Shown here piece by piece: positions 38,917-48,544 of a DNA stretch of 58,865 bases (position 1 is its first letter; the number at the start of each line of letters is the position of its first letter). The notes beneath the pieces are model-generated. The model searched no databases, was not told where the DNA came from, and saw nothing but the letters and a program-made list of their open reading frames with translations. The DNA is from a virus. Position numbers and translations under genes: made by a program. The stretch spans positions 1 to 58,865 of the IMG/VR virus record IMGVR_UViG_3300032050_008696. One strand, written 5' to 3'.

Positions 38917-39879
38917 ATGCCAGTAAAAGGAAAACATCTATTACACTATGTACCACACGGTATTAATAGTAACGTATTTAAACCTCTTCCAAAAGGAGAC
39001 TCTTCGGTTGCCAAGTTAAAGAAAGAGTTACTCGGCGACGGAGAATATAATTTCGTAGTAGCATTCAATAGTAGAAATGCACACCGTAAACATCCCGCAA
39101 ATCTAATATTGGCATTCAAAGCTTTTTGTGCATCCATTGATCAAGAAGAAGCTAAAAAATGTGCATTGATAATGCATACAGACAAAGTATGTGAAGCTGG
39201 TACGGATCTAGTTGCTACAATTCAAGCTATTTGTCCAGAATATAAAGTGGTACTAGATGAATCTCGTAGAACCCCAGAAGAAATGACAGCATTCTATAAT
39301 CTAGCCGATGTTACTGCTAATGTGAGTTCAAACGAAGGATTTGGTCTAAGTATTGCCGAAAGTATCATGTGTGGCACACCGGTAATCGCTACAGTCACAG
39401 GAGGTTTACAAGATCAACTCGGAATTGTTACAGATGACGGTAAACCTGTAGAATTCAATCTAGAGTTTGGTACTAATGTTACAGGACGATACACTAAACA
39501 CGGAGTATGGGCAAAGCCTGTGTGGGCTAAAGTACAAAATCTACAAGGTAGTCCTCCAACACCATATATTATGGATGATTTAGTAAACTATACAGACATT
39601 GCTGATGCCATTGGTTATTGGTATGTGATTGGTAATGAGAAACGTGAAGAATGTGGTACCGAAGGTCGTAGATGGGCAATGAATGAAGGTGGTATCAATA
39701 GTAAAAATATGTGTGACCAGTTTATTAAAGCTATGGATTTCACACTAAACAATTTTACTCCGGTTAAAACATTTGACATTTTTACCGAAAATGGTTATGA
39801 TATTAAAAATCTACCCAAGGGTAAATTGGGATTTGATCTACACGTAGTAAATCTAGAATCTATTAAACAAACTATTTAA
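38917..39879 (+). CDS. C-terminal half of a split GT4 glycosyltransferase
   Basis: 320 aa. It begins with the interdomain Y-V-P-H-G-I-N-S strand, then F-N-S-R-N-A-H-R-K-H, and the E-x7-E region S-N-E-G-F-G-L-S-I-A-E-S, then C-G-T-P-V-I-A. AAGGAG lies 9-10 bases before the ATG, stronger than most sites here, so it is translated independently. Confidence 0.85.
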   Translation: MPVKGKHLLHYVPHGINSNVFKPLPKGDSSVAKLKKELLGDGEYNFVVAFNSRNAHRKHPANLILAFKAFCASIDQEEAKKCALIMHTDKVCEAGTDLVATIQAICPEYKVVLDESRRTPEEMTAFYNLADVTANVSSNEGFGLSIAESIMCGTPVIATVTGGLQDQLGIVTDDGKPVEFNLEFGTNVTGRYTKHGVWAKPVWAKVQNLQGSPPTPYIMDDLVNYTDIADAIGYWYVIGNEKREECGTEGRRWAMNEGGINSKNMCDQFIKAMDFTLNNFTPVKTFDIFTENGYDIKNLPKGKLGFDLHVVNLESIKQTI

Positions 39880-40571
39880 TGAAAATTCAAGTATTAAAAA
39901 ACGAAGATTATCAAGATATAGAAAATCTACCGAAGAAAGGTACAGAACGTGCTACTGGTTATGATGTAATCGCTACAAGTGGTCCAGAGATAGTTGGAGA
40001 AACGTATGAGAATGGTACGTATAAACGAATAGACTACATTCAGTATAAAACAAATCTGAAACTAGCAGTTCAAAAAGAAAGACAATATAGTGGATTCGGT
40101 TATACTGATATTGACTATGATGTACTAGCATTTCCTCGTAGCAGTGTTAGTAAATACAATCTCACCTTGGCTAACTCTATTGGCTTGATCGATGCCGATT
40201 ATCGTGGGGAAGTATTACTTCGTTTTAAGTATATCTGGCAGCCAGAAGATTATAAAATCAGTACTGATAATCTGATTGAAGGAACCGTAAATCTCACTAA
40301 GGTTTATAACAAGGGTGATAAAATCTGTCAACTCAAAGTTACCAAAGTAGAAAACGTTGAATTCATTTTAGTAAATGAACTAGATTCTACTAATAGAGGT
40401 GATGGTGGATTTGGTAGTACCGATACTAAAAAAGCAGAAAAAGCTGAGATTGCTCAGATTCAAATGAGCAAGATGGAAGAACTCTACAACAATCTAGGTG
40501 GTATACCAACACCAACTAAAAAATATAGTCAGTTAATTCACGAAAGAGAATCAAAACAATTTAATCAATAA
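39879..40571 (+). CDS. dut: dUTPase (trimeric type)
   Basis: Hydrolyses dUTP to dUMP. 230 aa. All five motifs are visible: A-T-G-Y-D-V, P-R-S-S-V-S, G-L-I-D-A-D-Y-R-G-E, K-G-D-K-I-C-Q-L and R-G-D-G-G-F-G-S-T. It is longer than the usual ~150 aa because of an inserted Trp/Tyr-rich segment before motif 4 and a 40-residue tail. It starts at the last base of the glycosyltransferase stop, in the middle of the glycan operon. Confidence 0.93.
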   Translation: MKIQVLKNEDYQDIENLPKKGTERATGYDVIATSGPEIVGETYENGTYKRIDYIQYKTNLKLAVQKERQYSGFGYTDIDYDVLAFPRSSVSKYNLTLANSIGLIDADYRGEVLLRFKYIWQPEDYKISTDNLIEGTVNLTKVYNKGDKICQLKVTKVENVEFILVNELDSTNRGDGGFGSTDTKKAEKAEIAQIQMSKMEELYNNLGGIPTPTKKYSQLIHERESKQFNQ

Positions 40572-40572
40572 T

Positions 40573-41904
40573 ATGAGCAAACCATTATGTCTAATTTCAG
40601 GTCCAGTATTTAACCGTAGCGGATATGGTGACTGGGCAACAACAGTTGCAAAAAGCATCATTCGTTATGATAAGTTTGATGTCAAAGTAGCTCCAACTAG
40701 ATGGGGTAACTGTCAAAGCAAACGTTTTCTTGAAGATCTTACAGATCCAGAAGATAAACTATTAGCGAGTAAGTTCCTTCAAGGAAATTTAAATAAACAA
40801 CCAGAATTGTTTATTCAATTAACAATTCCAGAAGAATTTCACGCTGTTGGTAAATACAACATCGGCATGACTGCTGGTATAGAAACCACCATTCCACCTG
40901 GCAGCTGGGTTGAAGGTGTTAATAGAATGGATCTAACAATCGGTCTATCTAATCACGTAAAGAAAACCTTTACCGAAATTAAAATGGCTAAACAACTTGA
41001 AAATGGTCAACAAGTAAGTATTCAAGTTGAAAAGCCAATCGAAGTATGTTTCTGGGGAGCTGATACAAACATCTTCAAAAAGACAGATGAAAAGTTAGCT
41101 ACGGTCGAAGAGTCGATGTCAAAGATTAAAGAATCAAGCGCATTCTTGTTTATTGGACAGTGGACACATGGTGGATTGTATAATGACCGTAAAGACATTG
41201 GCAATCTAATCAAGACCTTTTGTACAGCATTTAAGAATCAATCAGAAAATGATCGTCCATGTTTGATCGTCAAGACGAGTGGACATGCTTATTCTACAGT
41301 AGATAGATTTGAAATGTTGAGTAAGATTAAAAAGATTCGTGACAGCATTGGTGCAAACGTTCCCAACGTATATTTGTTACATGGCGAACTTAGTGAACCG
41401 GAAATGAACGCTTTGTTGAATCATGAGAAGATTATAGCACATGTTTCATTTACACATGGTGAAGGATATGGTCATCCAATGTTATTGTCCACACTTAGTG
41501 GTAAACCACTACTAGCTCCTAATTGGAGTGGTCATTTAGACTATCTAAATCCTTCACTAGCAAACTTGTTGCCTGGTAATCTTGTTGATGTAGATAAAAA
41601 GTCAGTCAATCAATGGATTATCAAAGAAAGCAAATGGTTCAAGGTAGCTTATTCTTTGGCAGAAGACAAGATGAAACAAGTTTACTTTGCTCGTAAGGGT
41701 GATAAGTTTACAAAGAATGCTGAACTTTTACGTAAAGAAAACGCTGACAAGTTTAGTATTCCGGCTATGGATAAACGTTTGTGGGAGATTCTTGATAAGT
41801 ATGTACCACAATTCGCAGTAGAAAATCAATTTGTACTACCAAAGTTAAAAGCGGTAGGAACCACTGAAAATAAAATTACTCTACCCAAGTTGAAAGTAGT
41901 CTAA
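40573..41904 (+). CDS. GT4-family glycosyltransferase
   Basis: 443 aa. S-G-P-V-F-N-R-S-G-Y-G at the N-terminus and T-H-G-E-G-Y-G-H-P-M in the donor-site region mark a complete GT-B enzyme. The last 30 residues contain the peptide L-P-K-L-K twice, an odd repeat not expected in the enzyme. It follows dUTPase by one base. Confidence 0.87.
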   Translation: MSKPLCLISGPVFNRSGYGDWATTVAKSIIRYDKFDVKVAPTRWGNCQSKRFLEDLTDPEDKLLASKFLQGNLNKQPELFIQLTIPEEFHAVGKYNIGMTAGIETTIPPGSWVEGVNRMDLTIGLSNHVKKTFTEIKMAKQLENGQQVSIQVEKPIEVCFWGADTNIFKKTDEKLATVEESMSKIKESSAFLFIGQWTHGGLYNDRKDIGNLIKTFCTAFKNQSENDRPCLIVKTSGHAYSTVDRFEMLSKIKKIRDSIGANVPNVYLLHGELSEPEMNALLNHEKIIAHVSFTHGEGYGHPMLLSTLSGKPLLAPNWSGHLDYLNPSLANLLPGNLVDVDKKSVNQWIIKESKWFKVAYSLAEDKMKQVYFARKGDKFTKNAELLRKENADKFSIPAMDKRLWEILDKYVPQFAVENQFVLPKLKAVGTTENKITLPKLKVV

Positions 41905-41905
41905 T

Positions 41906-42553
41906 ATGTTTTTATCTTATCTAGTAACATGTCATAACGAGACAAATAGTTTGGAAAAACTATTATCTAAATTAATTAAATACAGAAAGGATAACCATGA
42001 AATTGTTCTTCTTGATGATTATTCGGATAATCCAACAACTGTGGAAATTATACAAAAATATAAAGACCAGGTAAATTTCCAACAACATAGTTTGAATAAA
42101 AATTATGGTGCTCATAAAAATTATGGCATAGAACTGTGTAAGGGTGAATGGATATTTCAACTTGATGGTGATGAACTACCTACAGACATTCTAATTGAAA
42201 ACATCGATGCCATATTAGAGTCTAACAATACTAATGAAGTAATTTGGCTACCTAGATGTAATTACTTCATCGGAGTAACTGATAAAGATGTAAATGATTG
42301 GGGATGGCGGTTACATGATGGTATGATTAACTTTCCAGATTATCAATCTCGTCTGTATCGTAATAAGCCTAACATTAGATATCAACGTAGGTTACATGAA
42401 AAAGTAGAAGGATATAAGAGTTATGTTTTTATTCCGCCACAAAAAGACATAGCAATTATTCATGAAAAGACTATTGAAAAACAAAGACAGACAAACTTAA
42501 ATTATAACAACATGTTTACTCAAGAGGAAAACATGGGTTATGCAGTAAAATAA
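41906..42553 (+). CDS. GT2-family glycosyltransferase
   Basis: 215 aa. Y-L-V-T-C-H-N-E then L-L-D-D-Y-S-D, and F-Q-L-D-G-D-E near 87-93 (DxD). Typical short GT-A enzyme. It overlaps the next gene by one base. Confidence 0.88.
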   Translation: MFLSYLVTCHNETNSLEKLLSKLIKYRKDNHEIVLLDDYSDNPTTVEIIQKYKDQVNFQQHSLNKNYGAHKNYGIELCKGEWIFQLDGDELPTDILIENIDAILESNNTNEVIWLPRCNYFIGVTDKDVNDWGWRLHDGMINFPDYQSRLYRNKPNIRYQRRLHEKVEGYKSYVFIPPQKDIAIIHEKTIEKQRQTNLNYNNMFTQEENMGYAVK

Positions 42554-43560
42554 TGAAAATTAAAATATACGAACTTGACAAACATCGTAATGAAACTACG
42601 TTTAGACCATTATTGTTACAACATAAGTTATTCAATGATGTTGGTATAGAGTTCGTAAATTCAGGTCAAGCGGATTTTGCTTTTGTTGGTCATGCAAGTA
42701 TAGTTGATAAAAAAGTATCATTGAGTGAATCCACAAACAAAGGATTAGAATTTTTAAAGTCAGTAAAAGAACCTTATTTTTTGTTTGATGGTCAAGACGC
42801 AGCTACTTTAATGGGCGTGTATGAAGTTGCTACACGTTCTAATCCTATCTATGTATTAAAACCTACTCTATACAAAGATCGTTCAAATTATCTAAAAAAG
42901 AGTGTCAATGGTCGAATTTATTGGGGTGAAGGCAATTATAGTTTACCAAACTTAAACATCTTTGAAAAAGTAAAGTTGGCTCATTTTAATTGGTTATCTA
43001 CCATGATGCCTGAGTGGTATGATTATTATCCAAATAAACCATATGATGTTAGTCTATTGTTGGGTAGAAGAGATTCTGACAGTTTAGAACACAATTTAAA
43101 TCAAACGCCTCACTATAACAGTCATAGAGATAATCTATTCAATACAGTAGATAAAAAATACAAAACCGCTTCTTTAGAAAAGGGACAAAGACTGGCGTTG
43201 GGAGAATATCTTAACAAGATGTACAATTGTAAGATAATACTATCACCATATGGATTTGGTGAAGTTACTCCTAGAGATTTAGAAGCAGCTATGTTTGGTT
43301 GTGTTTTAATTAAACCAGATATGTCTTATTTAGAAATGATACCTAATGTATATGTTCCAAATGAAACATACGTTGCTTGTAAACATGATTTTTCAGATAT
43401 AAATGAAAAAATTGATTATGTACTGTCCGATTATGAAAATTTGCAGAAGTTTTATACTGAAAATCTAAGAAAGAAATTTATTGAAGAAAACAATCCAGAA
43501 AAAATGGTAACTTACTATTACAATTTGTTTAAAAATATAAAAGGAGTTACAACAGAATGA
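42553..43560 (+). CDS. probable GT-B/exostosin-like glycosyltransferase
   Basis: 335 aa. The C-terminal part has S-P-Y-G-F-G-E-V-T-P-R-D-L-E-A-A-M-F-G, a donor-binding region like that of single-domain GT1/exostosin enzymes. F-L-F-D-G-Q-D-A precedes it. It overlaps the next gene by 4 bases. Confidence 0.78.
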   Translation: MKIKIYELDKHRNETTFRPLLLQHKLFNDVGIEFVNSGQADFAFVGHASIVDKKVSLSESTNKGLEFLKSVKEPYFLFDGQDAATLMGVYEVATRSNPIYVLKPTLYKDRSNYLKKSVNGRIYWGEGNYSLPNLNIFEKVKLAHFNWLSTMMPEWYDYYPNKPYDVSLLLGRRDSDSLEHNLNQTPHYNSHRDNLFNTVDKKYKTASLEKGQRLALGEYLNKMYNCKIILSPYGFGEVTPRDLEAAMFGCVLIKPDMSYLEMIPNVYVPNETYVACKHDFSDINEKIDYVLSDYENLQKFYTENLRKKFIEENNPEKMVTYYYNLFKNIKGVTTE

Positions 43561-44222
43561 AAATAGGCATTACCGCTCCAATGCATTGGTCCGATAAATA
43601 TAGAGTCAAAGGTAACGACTTTATAAAAAAAATGACAGATTCTATTAATAAATCTGTTAAATATGATCATACCGTCTATGTCGTGGACAATGGAAGTCAA
43701 TACAAATCGGATATTCATACATATCCAAATGTACATTATACTTGGATTGAAGATCAATCAATTGGCGGTATTACTCATGCTTATAATGTAGGAATATATC
43801 AAGCTTATAAAGATAATTGTGATGTAATTATCGTGACCAGTGATGATGTAGAATTCAATCACACCGCAAATAAATTTGTTGAGTTTATATCAAGAGACTC
43901 GGAAAGTTTAGATTGTATATACGGTCCATTAACAAATGGAGTGTTAAGTGAAGAACAAAAATCAAATGGACCGATGATAGGAACTAAAGAAATAACTGTA
44001 CTGAACGGATTTACTTTCGCTTTTACAAGACAACATTATGAAAAGTATCGTGCAACTAAATACACATATTTAAATGAACAGACAATAAATAAATGGCACG
44101 GTCAAGAAAATCAATTCATAGAGAATAGAAAACGAGGAGCTAAGTGTAAAGTGTTGAATTTCTGTTGGTTAATGCATGACAAACAACGTGGTTGGAAAAA
44201 GTGTTTGAGTGAAATAAAATGA
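43557..44222 (+). CDS. GT2-like glycosyltransferase
   Basis: 221 aa. V-V-D-N-G-S near 43-48 and V-T-S-D-D-V near 99 form the GT-A nucleotide/metal sites, with the typical G-F-T-F-A-F acceptor strand later. Compact, single domain. Confidence 0.85.
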   Translation: MKIGITAPMHWSDKYRVKGNDFIKKMTDSINKSVKYDHTVYVVDNGSQYKSDIHTYPNVHYTWIEDQSIGGITHAYNVGIYQAYKDNCDVIIVTSDDVEFNHTANKFVEFISRDSESLDCIYGPLTNGVLSEEQKSNGPMIGTKEITVLNGFTFAFTRQHYEKYRATKYTYLNEQTINKWHGQENQFIENRKRGAKCKVLNFCWLMHDKQRGWKKCLSEIK

Positions 44223-44223
44223 T

Positions 44224-45231
44224 ATGAAGATCAAAAACAAATATGTTACAGGTACACAAGTAATGTTTTATGAAATAGAAATGTTTGATGATAACATTTC
44301 AGGTATTATAAACACTTTAAAATTGGTAGACAACAGAGAAAATCTTACTTATCATTTTACGTTCAATATGTCTGAAGCGTTTGAACTAATTGATACTTTA
44401 AAAATTTCTAGAGACGAATTAAAGCGTAGATTTATAGAACAAATAGATAGACTAAAAAAAGAAGGTGTAAACGTAAAGTATGATATCTTGGAAGGTAAAG
44501 AACCATATAGTATGGCAAATTACCGTAGAGATTTTAATTATTTAAATTGTACAAATAACGATGTTTTGATATGGGGTGAAACCGACTGTTATATGCCTGC
44601 CGAGACCTTTCCTATTTTAGAACAACTGCGTGAATATTCAACTTCACAGAATATTTGGAAATATGTAGTTACATTCGCAATACGAAAGATGTGGGATTCT
44701 AGTTGGTCTGCGTTGGAACATGTTGACTTTGAAAATTGTAAATATTACGAAAAGACCGAACCCAAATGTTTTACAGAACAATCATCTATAAGATATGTCA
44801 TGTCAATAGATGAAATGAATGCAATAAACTCAAAAGCAACTGATCTAGACATTCGTATATTAAAAAGTCCTCGGTTCGATGGTTCTGGGGCTATATTCTC
44901 CACGGATCTAATAAAAGCCGGAGCCAATATACCTCTGGCTGCGTTTGGCATAGCATCAGATGACACTTTCATGATGGAATCGTGTAGAAAGACCATGGGC
45001 AATCAATATGTACAGTATGTAGTTAAAAACGTCTTAAAAGTACATAATAGAGAACATCCTCGTAAACGTAATTATGCTTTAAATATTCAAGGTCAAGAAA
45101 GTACTCAAAGTAAAAAAGGCGATTGGTATAAAGTTATAAGAAATACGAACGAACAAAATCTACATATGTATTCTCAGACCAATCAAAATAGGTTTTTCAC
45201 TTATCAAGATTGTTTAAATACGTTACAATAA
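44224..45231 (+). CDS. GT-A-like protein of uncertain family
   Basis: 335 aa. V-L-I-W-G-E-T-D-C-Y near residue 117 may be a DxD-type metal motif. The surrounding order (start strand, helix, Y-R-R-D-F) fits a GT-A fold only loosely. It sits between a GT2 gene and a methyltransferase gene in the glycan operon. Confidence 0.6.
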   Translation: MKIKNKYVTGTQVMFYEIEMFDDNISGIINTLKLVDNRENLTYHFTFNMSEAFELIDTLKISRDELKRRFIEQIDRLKKEGVNVKYDILEGKEPYSMANYRRDFNYLNCTNNDVLIWGETDCYMPAETFPILEQLREYSTSQNIWKYVVTFAIRKMWDSSWSALEHVDFENCKYYEKTEPKCFTEQSSIRYVMSIDEMNAINSKATDLDIRILKSPRFDGSGAIFSTDLIKAGANIPLAAFGIASDDTFMMESCRKTMGNQYVQYVVKNVLKVHNREHPRKRNYALNIQGQESTQSKKGDWYKVIRNTNEQNLHMYSQTNQNRFFTYQDCLNTLQ

Positions 45232-45235
45232 ATAT

Positions 45236-45910
45236 ATGGGTTATATTCTACCAGAAATATACGAGGAAATGGCAAGAACTACTAAAAGTGAAATGCCTAG
45301 AATTTTAGTTGAAACAGGTACATTTAAAGGTGGTTTGGCATATCGGTTTCTAGAAAAATATGGGTCAGTAGATCCTTTTAGAAAGTTATATACATTTGAA
45401 TTGGGTGAAGAAATCTGCCAAATAGCAAGTAATCGATTCAAACTGTTTGAAAAATACCAAGGTGACACAACCAAATTTGATTTACATTCAAATGATAAAG
45501 ATGCCGAATTTAAATCAAGACATACATACATGTATGACACAATTGAGCTGATCAACTCTGATAGTGTAAGTGGATTACAAAAATTGTTACCTGCGATAGA
45601 TGAAAGATGTTGTTTTTGGTTGGATGCACATGCCGGTGCGGCTAAATATGCTAGAGGACCAAAGGATGTACCTCTATTGGATGAAATTGCTGCAATAGAA
45701 AATCATCATATTAAAAATCATTTCATTGCAATCGACGATGCACATTTGTTTGGTAAATTACAATATGATAATACTACAAAAGAACAAATTTGTGATTATA
45801 GAGAAATAACGATTGAAAAGGTAAAAGATGCAATCGTTAAAATAAATAAAAACTATATTATCGAAGTAATAAGTCCTTATCAACATCAGATGTTAATTGC
45901 ATATGTATGA
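45236..45910 (+). CDS. class I SAM methyltransferase, macrocin-O-methyltransferase-like
   Basis: 224 aa. L-V-E-T-G-T-F-K-G-G near residue 25 is motif I, and F-W-L-D-A-H-A-G-A near 128 is the metal/acceptor loop of the TylF/macrocin type. Probably adds a methyl to a sugar hydroxyl. It overlaps the next gene by 4 bases. Confidence 0.78.
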   Translation: MGYILPEIYEEMARTTKSEMPRILVETGTFKGGLAYRFLEKYGSVDPFRKLYTFELGEEICQIASNRFKLFEKYQGDTTKFDLHSNDKDAEFKSRHTYMYDTIELINSDSVSGLQKLLPAIDERCCFWLDAHAGAAKYARGPKDVPLLDEIAAIENHHIKNHFIAIDDAHLFGKLQYDNTTKEQICDYREITIEKVKDAIVKINKNYIIEVISPYQHQMLIAYV

Positions 45911-46812
45911 ATATTATAGTTTTTCATCAACCATATCCACAGGGAAATTACAAGTTAAATGAGTATGTAGCTAAACATCTCAAAGATCAAGGTCATACTG
46001 TATATCTGTTACAACAGTTAAATGGTATGAAATGTACATCTGAATTTGTTGAAGAAATAAAATCTGTCAATCCTGATGTTTTATACTTTGAAATGTTGGA
46101 TAAAGAAACATTCAAAGCCGTTGAACAATTAAATTGTAAAAAGGTTTTGGTATATGCTAGTAGAGGTATACTTCCAAACTTTGAAGAAATTGTAAACTAT
46201 TATGGCAAATGGTTTACTCACATCTATACAAATTCTTACAACTTACATAAACTATTTGTATCAAAAAATATACCATCAGAACATTTTGAGTACTATTTTA
46301 GCTGTTTAACTGATGAAGAATGTGTTTTTACCCCAAAATATTTTAATGATTGTGTCTTTTTGGGAATGGGATTTGCTAGAGTAAATGATAAACACTATGA
46401 AAGTGAACGTAATTTATTCTTTGACGGCATACCTAATATAAGATTTTCTATATATGGCAATGGATGGCCAAGTTTGCCACATTATCGGGGACTGCTACCA
46501 CCGGATGATATTGGTAAATTATATTCAAGTGCTAGATCGGCTATAGGTATTATTGGATCGGGTCAACGTAGTATGGGTATGATAAATAATAGATACACAG
46601 AAATGATGTATTGTGGAGTACCTATCTTTAGCTTAAAGTACGATACAATAAATTGGTTTGGTGGAGAACAATATATCAACTTTATCGAAAACAAAAATGA
46701 TATAGTCAATTTGTTAAAAACCGATTTAAAAACAAAATCCAACGAATCAAAGAATTTCATTCGTAAAAAACATCAAGACTTTTTCAATAAATTAAACAAT
46801 TTAATTCAATGA
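45907..46812 (+). CDS. CgeB/GT1-like glycosyltransferase
   Basis: 301 aa. Two Rossmann-like halves; F-L-G-M-G-F-A-R strand-turn near 150, then I-G-I-I-G-S-G-Q-R-S and R-Y-T-E-M-M-Y-C-G-V-P in the donor site, as in CgeB-type enzymes. Donor unknown. Confidence 0.75.
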   Translation: MNIIVFHQPYPQGNYKLNEYVAKHLKDQGHTVYLLQQLNGMKCTSEFVEEIKSVNPDVLYFEMLDKETFKAVEQLNCKKVLVYASRGILPNFEEIVNYYGKWFTHIYTNSYNLHKLFVSKNIPSEHFEYYFSCLTDEECVFTPKYFNDCVFLGMGFARVNDKHYESERNLFFDGIPNIRFSIYGNGWPSLPHYRGLLPPDDIGKLYSSARSAIGIIGSGQRSMGMINNRYTEMMYCGVPIFSLKYDTINWFGGEQYINFIENKNDIVNLLKTDLKTKSNESKNFIRKKHQDFFNKLNNLIQ

Positions 46813-47759
46813 ACATTTGTTTCGTAAGTCAAAACGGTCATACAGGTAAGTTGCCAAGAAATTTTCAAAATTGTCGTACAGAATTTTCTTGGCAGATTGC
46901 ACTTGATGCCGATCATCTACCTATAGACTATATTTTAAGCAAACCATTTAAAGGTGTATCTCAGTATGATTTAGTAATTGTTATACTACCTAAAAAATTA
47001 GAAAATTATAACAGTTCAAGATTATTAGATTTAGTTAAAGCAATTGGCAAAAAAGTAACCGTGATGCAGGAAGGTCCGGCTTGGTATTATCAAGACTATG
47101 ATTATGTCAATCAAGTTAATTATATCAACTTCTTAAGTGAGATGGATTTTCTATTAACTCACAATAAAAGTGACATTTCATATTTCAAAGGTATATTTAA
47201 AAAACCAACATTCAATCTACAGTCACTTATGATTGAAGATACAGTAAAAGATGTACCCCGTGAAAATAATAATATGCCTATCATAGGTGGCAACTTCTGT
47301 AGTTGGTATGGTGGTGTAGATAGTTACTTCGTGGCAAGAAACTTTGATAAACCCATTTTTATTCCAAGTATGGGACGTAAGATACAAAACGAAGAACAAT
47401 TCCCAGGTTTACATCACTTACCATATATGATGTGGAATGAATGGATTAAAGCACTTGCCAATTTTAATGTTGGTATACATCTAATGAGAACACACGCTGC
47501 GGGTACATTCGCTCTAAATTGCGCTTATTTAGGCATACCATGTATAGGATATAAAGGACTAGATACACAAGAAACATTACATCCACAACTATCTGTAGAT
47601 ATAGGAGATATAGAAAAAGCAAATATATTAGCTAATAAACTTAAAATAGACAAAGAGTTTTATAATTACTGTTCACAAAATGCTAAGGATAATTATAAGA
47701 TATTCTACACCGAAAAGGTTTGGTTGAATAACTGGAATAAAATCGTTGATAATATATGA
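46809..47759 (+). CDS. putative glycosyltransferase, GT-B-like
   Basis: 316 aa. The C-terminal region N-V-G-I-H-L-M-R-T-H-A-A-G-T resembles a donor-site helix but lacks E-x7-E. No closer family recognised. Overlaps of 4 bases at both ends keep it in the operon. Confidence 0.6.
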   Translation: MNICFVSQNGHTGKLPRNFQNCRTEFSWQIALDADHLPIDYILSKPFKGVSQYDLVIVILPKKLENYNSSRLLDLVKAIGKKVTVMQEGPAWYYQDYDYVNQVNYINFLSEMDFLLTHNKSDISYFKGIFKKPTFNLQSLMIEDTVKDVPRENNNMPIIGGNFCSWYGGVDSYFVARNFDKPIFIPSMGRKIQNEEQFPGLHHLPYMMWNEWIKALANFNVGIHLMRTHAAGTFALNCAYLGIPCIGYKGLDTQETLHPQLSVDIGDIEKANILANKLKIDKEFYNYCSQNAKDNYKIFYTEKVWLNNWNKIVDNI

Positions 47760-48544
47760 GTCGTAAAATTAAATTTGTAATACCAACAGTATTCGCTAGA
47801 AAAGAAACTGAAATTAAGTGTGTTGAAGCAATTTGTCACCAGGCTTTAAAACACAATTCAGAAAACGAAGTACACATGGTTTGTAATTTTGACAGTCTAG
47901 AATTTGAACAATGGAAACCGGAACATAAAGAAATTAAGAAACACGTTTCTAATTTGATGCATAGTATCTCTAGAGCATTAAATGTTATTGCCAGACAAGA
48001 AAACACAAAAGATTTTGACTATTTTTGTTTTGTACAATCGGATGTATTCTTTGAAAATGAAAGTTGGATTGAAAAATGTATAGAGGTATACGAAACACAT
48101 GGAAATGTAGGAGTGATTGGTACCAGACCACACAGTGCATTTGAAAGATATCATGTACCAATAAAACATGTAAAAGTTAATGGGATTAATGAAATGTACG
48201 AGGTGTTATGGTCAGATGGTATCATGTTCTTCAGTACAAAATTATTCGATGAAATTGGTTATTTTGATGAACAATTTTTCGGAGACTGTGAAAGCAATGA
48301 TTTTTGTTACAGAGCTTTAGAACGTGGTTATAAAAATATCTATATACCAGGCCGATGGCTGAATTTTAAACACGAATTGATTGGTTTTGATAAAAAATCT
48401 CCGACACCGGATTCTTTGATTCGTAACGTAGAGAAATCTCGCAAACTATTTTTCCATAAATGGGAACACATTTTTAGACAATTTTTCCAAAATATTTATG
48501 AACAACAGGCAGCAATGTATAATAATGATAGCTATAGAGGATAA
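47756..48544 (+). CDS. GT2-family glycosyltransferase
   Basis: 262 aa. V-I-P-T-V-F-A-R start, F-V-Q-S-D-V near 93-98 as the metal site, and later F-D-E-Q-F-F-G-D-C-E-S-N-D and R-A-L-E-R-G-Y, the catalytic-base and acceptor helices of GT2. Complete. Confidence 0.88.
   Translation: MSRKIKFVIPTVFARKETEIKCVEAICHQALKHNSENEVHMVCNFDSLEFEQWKPEHKEIKKHVSNLMHSISRALNVIARQENTKDFDYFCFVQSDVFFENESWIEKCIEVYETHGNVGVIGTRPHSAFERYHVPIKHVKVNGINEMYEVLWSDGIMFFSTKLFDEIGYFDEQFFGDCESNDFCYRALERGYKNIYIPGRWLNFKHELIGFDKKSPTPDSLIRNVEKSRKLFFHKWEHIFRQFFQNIYEQQAAMYNNDSYRG

Noticed and set aside
38880-38925. Split glycosyltransferase as a plain pseudogene
   Set aside because: Both halves are intact to their domain edges and the second has a strong ribosome-binding site, so a functional split is favoured, although a sequencing error cannot be excluded.
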